This document shows positions 1-7,551 of a stretch of 12,286 bases of DNA, piece after piece. Under the pieces are notes generated by a model. It saw only the letters and a list, made by a program, of their open reading frames with translations. It had not been told where the DNA came from and ran no database searches. This DNA is from Chloromonas sp. AAM2 (lineage: Eukaryota > Chlorophyta > Chlorophyceae > Chlamydomonadales > Chlamydomonadaceae). The translations under genes and the position numbers were made by a program. How positions within the stretch are numbered: the stretch's first letter is position 1; each line of letters starts with the position of its first letter. The stretch spans positions 10,589 through 22,874 of the forward strand of contig QAXH01004360.1 in the NCBI GenBank assembly GCA_004335635.1, read 5' to 3'.

Positions 1-351
1 ATAGAGATTGGAAATTGTTTGCGCTTCAATCCCCTGAGCTGCATCTACCACCAAGATCGCACCTTCACATGCCTTAAGCGCTCTTGAAACTTCATATGCA
101 AAATCGACGTGCCCCGGAGTATCAATAAGGTTATAAATATATTTTTCCCCATTGGGTCTCACATAATCCATACGAATGGCATGGCTTTTAATCGTGATAC
201 CACGCTCGCGTTCCAAATCCATGTCATCCAATAACTGCTCTTTCATTTCTCGTTCGCTGATAGAGCCGGTAAGTTGGAGCAACCGATCCGCTAAGGTGGA
301 TTTCCCATGATCAATATGGGCTATGATGCAAAAGTTTCGAATATTATTCAT
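1..351 (-). CDS. lepA: Elongation factor 4 (LepA), N-terminal 117 residues; 3' part outside the window
   Basis: Translating the minus strand from the ATG at 351 gives an uninterrupted 117-residue frame running off the left edge. It opens with MNNIRNF and carries translational GTPase motifs: the P-loop AHIDHGKST (residues 11-19), the switch I stretch RERGITIK (48-55) and switch II DTPGH (77-81). The stretch [20 protein letters not shown] (32-51) is characteristic of LepA rather than EF-G, TypA or EF-Tu, where this region differs. LepA is a ribosome-associated GTPase, called a back-translocase or a factor affecting initiation and ribosome assembly; full proteins are about 600 residues, so roughly 480 are missing here. 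No Shine-Dalgarno is evident before the ATG. A 144-base gap separates it from hisE upstream on the same strand, so it probably has its own promoter. Confidence 0.95.
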   Translation of the reverse strand, partial: MNNIRNFCIIAHIDHGKSTLADRLLQLTGSISEREMKEQLLDDMDLERERGITIKSHAIRMDYVRPNGEKYIYNLIDTPGHVDFAYEVSRALKACEGAILVVDAAQGIEAQTISNLY

Positions 352-387
352 GTATTGAATAGAGTATGATGCGTCTCACTTAAAAAA

Positions 388-395
388 TAAAGATA
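388..395 (-). promoter_or_regulatory. Possible -7 promoter element for lepA
   Basis: Read on the minus strand, bases 395 to 388 are TATCTTTA, one base off the Bacteroidota-type -7 consensus TAnnTTTG, and lie about 37 bases before the lepA ATG. A -33 TTTG is not clear at the expected distance (only an A/T-rich ATTTTAAC near 420-413). The call rests on one short AT-rich element and is weak. Confidence 0.22.
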
Positions 396-495
396 CAAAG
401 AAGGCGGGAGCTGTTAAAATGTGGTTAATGGTTATTTAATTATTTAACGATGAAACCTATAAATGTTGTCTGTAAGAATATTTTAAATGGAAAAG

Positions 496-834
496 TTATT
501 CACCAATATGCTTATGTGTTCCCTTTTCATGGCGTTTGCGTAATTTTTTAATCACTTTATGCAATGGGATCTCTTTTTCAGCAAGCAGAAGCATTAAATG
601 GAAAATCAGGTCTGCAGCCTCTCCAATCGTCTCTTTATTTTTTTTGTTTTTAGAGGCTATAACCGTTTCAACGGCTTCTTCACCAACTTTTTGAGCAATT
701 TTATCCAGTCCTTTTTTATACATGGATGTTGTATATGAACCATCCGGCATTTCATCTTTTCGTTCATAAAGTAATTCCTCCAGCTCAATAAGGAATTCAT
801 AGTCTTTTTGAGTAATTGTTTTAATATCAGCCAT
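496..834 (-). CDS. hisE: Phosphoribosyl-ATP pyrophosphatase (stand-alone HisE)
   Basis: This 112-residue protein matches the all-alpha PRA-PH/MazG-like fold. It hydrolyses phosphoribosyl-ATP to phosphoribosyl-AMP and pyrophosphate, the second step of histidine biosynthesis, in the cytoplasm. Metal-binding acidic residues are visible in KVGEEAVETVIA (residues 49-60; E52, E53, E56) and EAADLIFHL (72-80; E72, D75), the two helices that define the family. Length fits single-domain HisE (about 90-110 residues). In many bacteria, including many Bacteroidota, HisE is fused behind HisI; here it stands alone, with no HisI sequence before or after. The ATG at 834 follows an A/T-rich leader without Shine-Dalgarno. 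It lies 119 bases after the AttH-like gene and 144 bases before lepA on the same strand, and far from hisA/hisF, which run the other way. MazG-type housecleaning phosphatase is the alternative, but the motif spacing and size favour HisE. Confidence 0.93.
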   Translation of the reverse strand: MADIKTITQKDYEFLIELEELLYERKDEMPDGSYTTSMYKKGLDKIAQKVGEEAVETVIASKNKKNKETIGEAADLIFHLMLLLAEKEIPLHKVIKKLRKRHEKGTHKHIGE

Positions 835-849
835 GATCTAAGTTTATTT

Positions 850-859
850 GCAAATTTGC
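850..859. repeat. 10-base perfect palindrome upstream of hisE
   Basis: GCAAATTTGC, a perfect self-complementary decamer, sits 16 bases before the hisE start on the minus strand. It could be a small operator overlapping the hisE leader, but a palindrome of this size arises easily by chance in AT-rich DNA. No second copy was noticed in the window. Confidence 0.3.
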
Positions 860-911
860 GGGTGTGAATTTCAGCTTTTTATGGCTTTCAAACAATGTAT
901 AATTCTAATTT

Positions 912-928
912 TAACATAAGCAATGTTA
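912..928. repeat. Short inverted repeat downstream of the AttH-like gene
   Basis: TAACAT and ATGTTA (912-917, 923-928) form a 6-base-pair AT-rich stem with a 5-base loop, 26 bases after the attH-like stop codon on the minus strand. The following bases are AAATTAG rather than a T-run, so it is at best a poor terminator. Confidence 0.25.
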
Positions 929-953
929 CAGCAGTGGCAGAAGCAAAGTGACA

Positions 954-2132
954 TTATGAATTTTCTTCATATCCCGTCATTTCAATAAATCCGTTTCCTC
1001 CAACTTCCTGAGAACCCATTGTACCGGATACGGATAATGTTCCCTCAAAATAACGTACTGATACATCCATTTCCTGATCCGGAAACAAGGTGGCAAGTTG
1101 CAACTCTAAGTCGAACCGCGGAATTTTTAGATTCCATTTTGAAGGATAATTAGCACCACTATGGGGGCTTTCCCACCGTTCCAAAACTTTTAATTCGACC
1201 TCTCCCGGATTGATTGAAATTTTATTCCCTTCTGGATCCACTAACGAGCCGGTCGTGAAATTACTTACAGAACCATCTGAATTCCGAAGCTGATAGTACA
1301 TTAAATCATATCCATTTGATAACTGAATGGAAAACCAATCCCATCCCTCTTGTTCACGATCCAGCGCGGATGTACTCCATTCATGATCCATCCAGCTTAA
1401 ACCGGAAACCTCAAACGGTTTTCCTTTGATTTGAATACTACCCTCAGCATCCATTCGAGTAAAAGCTATGTAATAGGAAGCATTTCCTTCTTCCTCTCCT
1501 TTCTTATCATACCCCTGATCTCCATGCAGAACCAGCGGTTTAGCCGGAGTAAGTTCAAGGTCAATGGATGAACTATCTTCCATCATAGCTTTTAAGCGGA
1601 CCGGGAAATTTTTGTCATCACTGTTACTGTTCTCAACTCGCACGATTTCCCAGTCTTCTAACCAAATGCGATACGGTTCCACCTGCGCTCCAGCTAAACC
1701 TGCTGCGCCCCGACTGAAACGTTCTTCAAATACATGTTCTTTGTTTTGCACATCCGATATTGCAAAGTGACCGAGATATAGTTGGTCGGTATTCCAGTTA
1801 GAATAGAGTTTACCAGTTTGATTGGTGCTGTCGGGTGGATTTAGCTGACTTCTAAAAATGGTAAATTGATAGCCAAATTGTCTTCCTTCATCCGTAAATA
1901 CATTTCCGGTGTAGTACCACCATTCTGTTTTATAACCGGGATGTGGCCCGTGATCCTCAGGAAAGTTAAACTCTCTTGGGCCTGTTGCACGCAGATACCC
2001 TTCGTTATCTCCTCCCCCCATAGCTTCCGCAACTGAAATAGAGGCTTCAATCTCCCGATCCTCTTCAGTGGAAATCCATACCACTCCGGCTACTAATGTA
2101 ATTGCAAATATACTCCAGTATAGCTTCTTCAT
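954..2132 (-). CDS. attH: AttH/CrtC-like lipocalin-fold protein, exported or membrane-anchored
   Basis: The 392-residue product resembles the AttH family (CrtC N-terminal plus Lipocalin_9 domains), related to carotenoid 1,2-hydratase. Visible hallmarks are EWWYYTGN (residues 70-77), a second conserved block GLSWMDHEWS (244-253) carrying acidic and histidine residues (D249, H250, E251), and GWDWFSIQL (263-271). The N-terminus is two lysines plus a hydrophobic segment at about 5-21, so it is a signal peptide or single membrane anchor; there is no lipobox cysteine. The mature protein should therefore sit outside the inner membrane. It follows the ATPase and permease by 101 bases on the same strand, the order seen in AttEFGH-type loci, which suggests it works with that exporter. 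Substrate and catalytic activity are unknown; nothing else here points to carotenoid synthesis, so a hydratase function should not be assumed. The symbol denotes family resemblance only. Confidence 0.85.
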   Translation of the reverse strand: MKKLYWSIFAITLVAGVVWISTEEDREIEASISVAEAMGGGDNEGYLRATGPREFNFPEDHGPHPGYKTEWWYYTGNVFTDEGRQFGYQFTIFRSQLNPPDSTNQTGKLYSNWNTDQLYLGHFAISDVQNKEHVFEERFSRGAAGLAGAQVEPYRIWLEDWEIVRVENSNSDDKNFPVRLKAMMEDSSSIDLELTPAKPLVLHGDQGYDKKGEEEGNASYYIAFTRMDAEGSIQIKGKPFEVSGLSWMDHEWSTSALDREQEGWDWFSIQLSNGYDLMYYQLRNSDGSVSNFTTGSLVDPEGNKISINPGEVELKVLERWESPHSGANYPSKWNLKIPRFDLELQLATLFPDQEMDVSVRYFEGTLSVSGTMGSQEVGGNGFIEMTGYEENS

Positions 2133-2233
2133 ATCTATGACTCTTATGCTGTAATACTTCTAATGTTATTTTTTAAACTCTCATTGTTATTTGAGTCATT
2201 CCAATTGTTTCAAACTGATTCTTTTTGGAGCGG

Positions 2234-4780
2234 CTACTCATTCCGTAACGCGTCGGCTGGATTTGCATCGGCCATTTTTTTTGATGGATAGATGCCAGCC
2301 AACAGAGCAGCAACAATTGCCAATCCAACGGCCTGTAAAAGTACCTCTGGAGTAATCATAAACTGCAACGTCCACCCAAATGATCGCAGGTTGATAACAT
2401 AAACCAAAATGTAAGCCATAAGAATACCCAGCGGCACAGACAAAATACCGGCCATAACGCCCATCACTCCGGTTTGGGAAATCACGTAGTTCCAGAGTTG
2501 TCCCGGGGTCATGCCATTAGCCCGCAATACTGCTAATTCCCGTGCACGCTCGAGCTGAAGGGCCATCAATGCGCTTAAAACTCCCATAAAAGCCACCAAA
2601 ATAGCGAGCATTCGAAGGACAACCGTAACTGTAAAGGTCCGGTCAAATATTTCGATGGATGCTTCACGTAACCCACGGTTTGATCGTATAAAAACATCTT
2701 GCATACCCGCGGTTTTCTGCCTGAGTTGTTCAACCAGTTGGTCAATATCTACACCTTCTTCGGCATATAAGGCCAATCCCGATATGGCTTCATCGTCAAA
2801 ATACTGGTCATAGACCGGCCTATAGATGGTTATTGTTCCGATATCCGAGGCGTAATCAAAATTAATGGCAAGCACTTCAAAATCCTTTTTCCCATAATCG
2901 GTTTCCAACATCAACGTGTCTCCAAGTTCAACCTGATACCGATAAGCATAAACTTCCGAAATCATCAAAACATCGTCACTTTTAAATCGTTGCCAAAAAT
3001 CATTTCCCTGCTCCTTAAGCTGATATGCTTTACGTGCATTGGGCCCTTGATCGATGGCAACCAAATTATCGGTTCCATTATTGGTACGCACATCCACGCT
3101 CCTTACGCTGCTCGCCTCAGCCACACCATTTGTTTCTATTAACTGATTTACGACAATGGGTTCAAGTGTAGAGTCGGCAAATCGGGAAACTGAGCTTGGG
3201 GGTTGAACGTAAATATCGGCCTGAAGCTGTGCCTCAAGCCAGGAAACCACAGTCGTTCTGAAACTATCTACCATCACTCCTACTCCAACAGTTGCTGCCA
3301 CAGCAACTACAAGAGCAGCTATTGCAACCGATGTTCTGCTTAATTCTGTAACCACTCCCCGAACCGACATCTTACCAATTAATCCGTTAATTTTTCCAAA
3401 TAGTGGACGAAATAATCTAGCCATCCCCACAATGAGTAAGGGAGTGATCAGTGAAAAACCAACAATCATAAACAGCAATGAGGAATATCCGGCAATGATA
3501 CCCCCATTGGGTATTTGCAATATTCCAACCCCAATCAACCCTCCTAAAACACCAAATCCTGCCAAAGGTGCTATCCTTGAAAATATCTTTGACTCATTGG
3601 ATGATCGCTTCAGAACCGTACTTACTTCAGCTTTTGATGCCTCTCTCGCCGGCCAAAACGCCGCGATTAAGGTTGCAAAAATCCCCAATACACTGCCTTT
3701 AACCAAGGGTAAAAACCCAATAGAAAGCTCTTGAACTGATAACACAAAATAGAGGTCATTAATGGACTGAGTGACTAATTTTACCAGTATCTGTGCTAAG
3801 AATATTCCAGCAATTATTCCTGTTACCGTTCCTAAAAACCCGATCAGCAAGGCTTCTTTAAGGATGGTTGTTAAAATCTCGTTCTTAGTTACCCCAAGGG
3901 CCCGCATTCTCCCAATCACCGGCCGGCGTTGTACCACGGAAAAGGTCATAGTATTGTAGATCAAAAACATTCCAACCAGCAAGGCTAACATACTTAAAGC
4001 CTGCAGGTTAAATTCAAATGCGCGTGTCATTTGTTCAACTGTTTCAGTTCGAGATTCAGAACGGATAATATCCGCACCTTCCGGTAAAACAGATGTGATT
4101 CTCTCCTTAACACGTTCAGCATTTTGCGGTAAAATCAAATCTATGCGCGTAAGTTTACCCTGCATATCAAAAAGGCGCTGAGCGGTGCTTATATCGACCA
4201 ATAATATGTTTTCAAGGGCTTGGGCACTGCGGGTGTCGCTTGCTTCAATAAGTCCGATTAGTGTGAGTTCATATCCTCTTCCTCCCACCGATATGAAAAG
4301 CGTATCGCCTATCTCTTTTTTCAATTCTTTTGCAACTGAGGCTGATACCAAACCGGAATTTTCACCACTAATAAAAGCCGATAATTCAATTCCTGCTTGT
4401 TGACTTGCATAATCTCTGAATGGCCCCTCAGCTATCGGGTCAACTCCAAGCACCTGAAATGTCCGGTTTAAACCATCCACGCGTGCATATCCTTCTACTA
4501 ACGGAGCAGATTTCCGAACATTTGCATCCACCCGAAGATCTCTGTATACCTTTTCGTCCAGGTTCTCAGAAGCTCCACGTATTTGATGAGTGGCCTTTCC
4601 CGTTACGGCTTCGGTGGATAACTGAAATGCTTTTTCTGCGCTCGAATTCGACAAATCAATAGACACAACAACTGCTACACCAAGTGCTACACCTAATATC
4701 GAAAGAATAAAATGCCAGGGATGTTTTTTTAAAAACCGTAAGCTTGAGAGCCACAATAAATTTGAAGGCTTCGTTTTCAT
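2234..4780 (-). CDS. FtsX-type ABC transporter permease, 10 TM, two MacB-like periplasmic domains (AttF/AttG fused-like)
   Basis: This 848-residue membrane protein has a duplicated layout: one helix (about 22-41), a large extracytoplasmic MacB-type domain (about 45-255), three helices (about 260-282, 309-335, 352-376), two linker helices (about 403-422, 428-452), then a second module with one helix (about 484-505), a second extracytoplasmic domain (about 506-715) and three helices (about 718-742, 768-795, 812-831). Both modules carry the FtsX-family cytoplasmic motif after the second helix, RRPVIGRMRALGVT (285-298) and ERARELAVLRANGMT (744-758). Such permeases act with a LolD/MacB-type ATPase as mechanotransmitters or exporters moving lipophilic substrates out of or across the periplasm rather than importers. 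One polypeptide supplies both half-permeases, so a single copy may suffice with an ATPase dimer. Its ATG overlaps the ATPase stop codon (4 bases shared, 4777-4780), indicating translational coupling. Substrate is not deducible. E. coli YbbP-like permeases share this architecture. Confidence 0.9.
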   Translation of the reverse strand: MKTKPSNLLWLSSLRFLKKHPWHFILSILGVALGVAVVVSIDLSNSSAEKAFQLSTEAVTGKATHQIRGASENLDEKVYRDLRVDANVRKSAPLVEGYARVDGLNRTFQVLGVDPIAEGPFRDYASQQAGIELSAFISGENSGLVSASVAKELKKEIGDTLFISVGGRGYELTLIGLIEASDTRSAQALENILLVDISTAQRLFDMQGKLTRIDLILPQNAERVKERITSVLPEGADIIRSESRTETVEQMTRAFEFNLQALSMLALLVGMFLIYNTMTFSVVQRRPVIGRMRALGVTKNEILTTILKEALLIGFLGTVTGIIAGIFLAQILVKLVTQSINDLYFVLSVQELSIGFLPLVKGSVLGIFATLIAAFWPAREASKAEVSTVLKRSSNESKIFSRIAPLAGFGVLGGLIGVGILQIPNGGIIAGYSSLLFMIVGFSLITPLLIVGMARLFRPLFGKINGLIGKMSVRGVVTELSRTSVAIAALVVAVAATVGVGVMVDSFRTTVVSWLEAQLQADIYVQPPSSVSRFADSTLEPIVVNQLIETNGVAEASSVRSVDVRTNNGTDNLVAIDQGPNARKAYQLKEQGNDFWQRFKSDDVLMISEVYAYRYQVELGDTLMLETDYGKKDFEVLAINFDYASDIGTITIYRPVYDQYFDDEAISGLALYAEEGVDIDQLVEQLRQKTAGMQDVFIRSNRGLREASIEIFDRTFTVTVVLRMLAILVAFMGVLSALMALQLERARELAVLRANGMTPGQLWNYVISQTGVMGVMAGILSVPLGILMAYILVYVINLRSFGWTLQFMITPEVLLQAVGLAIVAALLAGIYPSKKMADANPADALRNE

Positions 4781-5517
4781 GAAGGTATGAACTCCGCTTT
4801 TTCAACGCTTTCAAGTTTACCGTTCCTAAGCTCAACTACGCGATCAGCTATTTTACAAATATCCCGGTCGTGGGTAGCCAAAATTATGGTGCGGCCATTT
4901 TCCCGTACTTTCTTATTTAGTATATCAAGAATTGTTTTTCCGGTTTCATAATCTAAATTACCGGTTGGTTCGTCGGCAAGAATCAACATAGGCTCATGGG
5001 CAAGTGCGCGTGCTATAGCTACCCGTTGTTGTTCTCCTCCTGAAAGTCGGTCAGGGTAGCTATCACCGCGGTTTCCAAGACCAACTTCTTCCAAAAACTT
5101 ACGGGCTTTACTTTCTGCTGAGGTGTCGGAATCACCTTTTAATTTTAACGGAAGTAATACGTTTTCCAGCGCTGTTAGGGTAGATATCAAATTAAATGAC
5201 TGAAATATAAATCCAATATTCTTTCTTCTGAATAGGGTTCTTTCCTTTTCATTCAGGATCGCTATATCGACTCCGCCGATTAAAATTTCACCTGAATCAG
5301 GTCGATCAATTCCGCTGATCAAATTTAATAAGGTACTTTTTCCTGAGCCTGACCGCCCAAGTAATACAATGAGTTCACCTTCCTGTATATTTAATTCGAG
5401 CTCATCCAACACGGAACGGGACTTACTTCCCTCCTGATAGCTCTTGGTTATTTTTTTAAATTGTATGTATGATTCGTTTTTCATGCGGCGATATGCTTGA
5501 TTGGATGGGATAAACAT
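4777..5517 (-). CDS. ABC transporter ATP-binding protein, LolD/MacB class (AttE-like)
   Basis: The 246-residue protein is a complete single ABC nucleotide-binding domain. Walker A is GRSGSGKST (residues 54-62), the Q-loop glutamine is Q106 in [10 protein letters not shown], the signature is LSGGEQQ (158-164), Walker B is LILADEP (178-184; catalytic E183), and the H-loop histidine is H216. The FIFQSFNL and DEPTGNLD stretches are typical of the LolD/MacB/FtsE group that pairs with FtsX-type permeases, which fits the overlapping permease gene. It hydrolyses ATP at the inner face of the membrane to drive that permease. Two starts are possible: the ATG at 5517, and an internal ATG at 5484 giving [10 protein letters not shown], which is closer to the usual family N-terminus. 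Neither has a good Shine-Dalgarno; the first follows an A-rich leader. It is divergent from hisA across 152 bases. Confidence 0.93.
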   Translation of the reverse strand: MFIPSNQAYRRMKNESYIQFKKITKSYQEGSKSRSVLDELELNIQEGELIVLLGRSGSGKSTLLNLISGIDRPDSGEILIGGVDIAILNEKERTLFRRKNIGFIFQSFNLISTLTALENVLLPLKLKGDSDTSAESKARKFLEEVGLGNRGDSYPDRLSGGEQQRVAIARALAHEPMLILADEPTGNLDYETGKTILDILNKKVRENGRTIILATHDRDICKIADRVVELRNGKLESVEKAEFIPS

Positions 5518-5669
5518 TAACGGTTCAGTATTTGTTCCTTTTTTCTATTGAATCTGTTCGATGTAAAAGGATATTCCAAGATCTGTAGTCCAATATTTAG
5601 GCCATTTATAAGAACTGAAAAGAAATGCTTGTTTTAATACTGATAGTCAGGTCTTAAAACGGTAAATTT
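5518..5669. promoter_or_regulatory. Divergent intergenic region between the ABC cassette and hisA
   Basis: These 152 AT-rich bases separate divergently transcribed genes and must hold the hisA promoter, and probably the cassette's promoter. I could not point to convincing -33/-7 or -35/-10 pairs on either strand. No leader peptide rich in histidine codons and no attenuator-like hairpin series is visible before hisA. Confidence 0.5.
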
Positions 5670-6425
5670 ATGGCAGACCAAAATTTCCAAACTCCTATTG
5701 ATTACATGCAAACCATACCCGCTATAGATTTATTGAATGGACAGGCCGTCCGATTACATAAAGGTTCATATGATGATGTAACCGTGTATAACCATTCGCC
5801 ATTAAATCAGGCCCTAAAGTTCAAAGAAGCTGGTTTTGATCATATTCACATTGTAGACCTTAATGGAGCTAAGGAGGGTAAATTTGTTAATCTTCCACAT
5901 ATTCGACAGATCATAGACGAACTTGATATTTCAGTTCAAACCGGGGGAGGAATTCGTACATTTAAAGATGTTGAAAAGCTGTTAAACGCCGGACTAACGA
6001 AAATTATTTGTAGTTCCATGGCTATTAAAAATGAACAAGACTGGTTAAAAGCATTAAAGCAATTTCCACAACACATGATTTTGGGAATGGACCTGAAGGA
6101 TGGTAAAATTGCGTACTCCGGCTGGCTTGAAACCGCAGAAGAATCGGTGGAATCCTTTTTAAATCGCATGATTGATCATGGCTTAAGAGAGGTATTATGT
6201 ACGGATATTTCTAAAGATGGAACCTTATCCGGCCCAAACTTTGAATTATACAACAGGCTTCACCGTGATTTTCCTCAAATTCGATTGATTGCTTCAGGTG
6301 GAGTTTCATCCTACAGCGACCTAAATACACTCAATGATGCAAATATCGACGCGGTTGTGATCGGAAAAGCCTACTATGAAGGAAAGCTCACCCTAAGAGA
6401 AATTGCCTCATTTAACCATTCCTAA
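5670..6425 (+). CDS. hisA: HisA, ProFAR isomerase (phosphoribosylformimino-5-aminoimidazole carboxamide ribotide isomerase)
   Basis: The 251-residue protein is a (beta/alpha)8 barrel of the HisA/HisF family and catalyses the Amadori rearrangement ProFAR to PRFAR, step four of histidine synthesis. The first catalytic aspartate is D20 in IPAIDLL and the second D141 in GMDLKDG; phosphate-binding loops TGGGIRT (91-97) and ASGGVSS (208-214) mark the two half-barrels. The IPAIDLLNG start and DISKDGTLSGP (169-179) identify HisA rather than HisF. The call carries about 12 extra residues before the usual family start: an in-frame ATG at 5706 would put the catalytic Asp at residue 8, its canonical position, so that start is a real alternative. 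An A/T-rich leader precedes 5670 without Shine-Dalgarno. hisF follows after 138 bases on the same strand. No hisH lies between them. Confidence 0.94.
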   Translation: MADQNFQTPIDYMQTIPAIDLLNGQAVRLHKGSYDDVTVYNHSPLNQALKFKEAGFDHIHIVDLNGAKEGKFVNLPHIRQIIDELDISVQTGGGIRTFKDVEKLLNAGLTKIICSSMAIKNEQDWLKALKQFPQHMILGMDLKDGKIAYSGWLETAEESVESFLNRMIDHGLREVLCTDISKDGTLSGPNFELYNRLHRDFPQIRLIASGGVSSYSDLNTLNDANIDAVVIGKAYYEGKLTLREIASFNHS

Positions 6426-6484
6426 ATACATTTCTCCGTTTTAGATTTGTTGATTTGGCTGGTGTATTACGGCAGAATACTACA

Positions 6485-6500
6485 GATAAATTTATTTATC
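6485..6500. repeat. Small dyad in the hisA-hisF gap
   Basis: GATAAAT and ATTTATC (6485-6491, 6494-6500) are perfect 7-base inverted arms around TT. It lies between hisA and hisF, followed by TTGTCG, and could act as a weak pause or protein-binding site. AT-rich chance occurrence is the main alternative. The rest of the 138-base gap shows no coding signal. Confidence 0.25.
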
Positions 6501-6563
6501 TTGTCGTTGACGATCACTCCATGGCACACATTTAACCTCTGATTCAGTAGATCTTAACCTCGC

Positions 6564-7322
6564 ATGCTTACAACACGGATTATTCCTTGTCTTGATATAA
6601 AAGACGGACGTACAGTAAAAGGTGTAAATTTTGAAGGACTTCGGGATGCCGGTGATCCGGTGGAATTAGCAAAACGATATAGCGAAGAAGGTGCTGATGA
6701 ACTCGTTTTTTTGGATATCACCGCTACATTAGAAAAAAGGAAAACTCTTGTACAGCTTGTAAAAAGAATTGCGGCAGAGATAAACATTCCATTTACCGTA
6801 GGTGGTGGCATTAAAACGGTGGAAGAGATTGAAGAATTACTAAAAGCGGGTGCTGACAAAGTATCCCTGAATTCAAGTATTGTCAAAAATCCAGATCTTA
6901 TTAATAATGCTTCAGAAGCTTTTGGGGCGCAGGCTATCGTTGCCGCAGTTGACGCTAAAAGGAATGGAGATTCCTGGAATGTTTACATTAAAGGTGGTAC
7001 AGAAGATACCGGAATTGATGCTATGCAGTGGATGCAAAATGTTGAAAATCGGGGTGCTGGCGAAATATTACTTACCAGCATGGACCGCGATGGCACTAAA
7101 GCAGGATTTGATACAAAATTGCTCAAAAAAGTTAATGAATTGGTGCGTATTCCCGTTATTGCAAGCGGGGGCGCAGGTACCGTTCAACATTGCATTGACG
7201 CGGTAAAAATCTCGAATGCTGATGCTGTTCTGGCAGCCAGTATTTTTCATTTTAAAGAGATTGAAATCAACGAACTCAAACACAACATGCAAGCTGCGGG
7301 AATCGAAGTTCGAACAAATTGA
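6564..7322 (+). CDS. hisF: HisF, imidazole glycerol phosphate synthase cyclase subunit
   Basis: This 252-residue (beta/alpha)8 barrel condenses PRFAR with ammonia to give imidazole glycerol phosphate and AICAR, the fifth step of histidine synthesis and a link to purine metabolism. Catalytic residues are in the canonical places: D11 in [15 protein letters not shown] and D130 in AAVDAKRNG. Phosphate-binding loops VGGGIKT (79-85) and ASGGAGT, and [15 protein letters not shown], fit HisF and not HisA. Length is normal (about 250-258). The enzyme normally takes ammonia through its barrel from the glutaminase HisH, which is absent from this window and so must be encoded elsewhere. The ATG at 6564 matches the family N-terminus ([11 protein letters not shown]) exactly; no Shine-Dalgarno precedes it. 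It probably shares transcription with hisA, although the 138-base gap leaves room for a separate promoter. Confidence 0.96.
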   Translation: MLTTRIIPCLDIKDGRTVKGVNFEGLRDAGDPVELAKRYSEEGADELVFLDITATLEKRKTLVQLVKRIAAEINIPFTVGGGIKTVEEIEELLKAGADKVSLNSSIVKNPDLINNASEAFGAQAIVAAVDAKRNGDSWNVYIKGGTEDTGIDAMQWMQNVENRGAGEILLTSMDRDGTKAGFDTKLLKKVNELVRIPVIASGGAGTVQHCIDAVKISNADAVLAASIFHFKEIEINELKHNMQAAGIEVRTN

Positions 7323-7350
7323 ACGCCTACTAACTCCAATTTGTCCTTTT
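7314..7350 (+). terminator. Candidate weak terminator overlapping the hisF stop codon
   Basis: ACAAATTG (7314-7321) and CAATTTGT (7337-7344) form an 8-base-pair stem with a 15-base loop that straddles the hisF TGA, followed by CCTTTT. About 15 bases further on are T-rich runs (7360-7378). The stem is AT-rich and the loop long, so efficiency is doubtful. A second short hairpin, TCCTAA/TTAGGA (7404-7409, 7415-7420), has no T-run after it. Confidence 0.3.
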
Positions 7351-7522
7351 GCGCTGCTCTTTTTTAAATTTTTTCTGAACAAAATTAACTTTTAATACTT
7401 TTATCCTAATAATTTTAGGAATTTATTCAACTTTTTATGTAAGCGCTTTTCCAAAAGCTGAAGGCTGAAATTTGGGTTCTCACAGACTAATTTCACATCG
7501 TTATTATCCCAAAAAAGGCTTT

Positions 7523-7545
7523 TAAACCCTTTATTAAAGGGTTTA
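7523..7545. repeat. Perfect 11-base-arm dyad upstream of gltB
   Basis: TAAACCCTTTA (7523-7533) and TAAAGGGTTTA (7535-7545) are exact reverse complements around a single T at 7534. No T-run follows, so a terminator is unlikely. The symmetry and position, just upstream of the likely gltB promoter and about 85 bases before the start codon, suit an operator for a dimeric regulator. A folded RNA hairpin is the alternative. Confidence 0.55.
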
Positions 7546-7551
7546 CGTAAC

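Noticed and set aside
835..953. Small gene or RNA between the AttH-like gene and hisE
   Set aside because: No frame of useful length and only two short palindromes; ordinary AT-rich spacer is the simplest reading.
954..2132. Carotenoid 1,2-hydratase (CrtC) as the specific function of the AttH-like protein
   Set aside because: The family resemblance is real, but no carotenoid gene is nearby and the partner genes form an FtsX-type exporter, so only the fold-level call is supported.
2133..2233. Terminator between the permease and the AttH-like gene
   Set aside because: Only a CTCA/TGAG stem of 4 base pairs with a long loop is visible on the minus strand, and no T-run follows, so read-through into the AttH-like gene is more likely.
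6554..6886. Minus-strand open frame of about 110 codons opposite hisF
   Set aside because: Antisense shadow with serine/phenylalanine-rich translation typical of reverse frames.
6880..7206. Plus-strand open frame of about 108 codons inside hisF
   Set aside because: It lies wholly in another frame of a well-supported gene and its translation has no recognisable domain.
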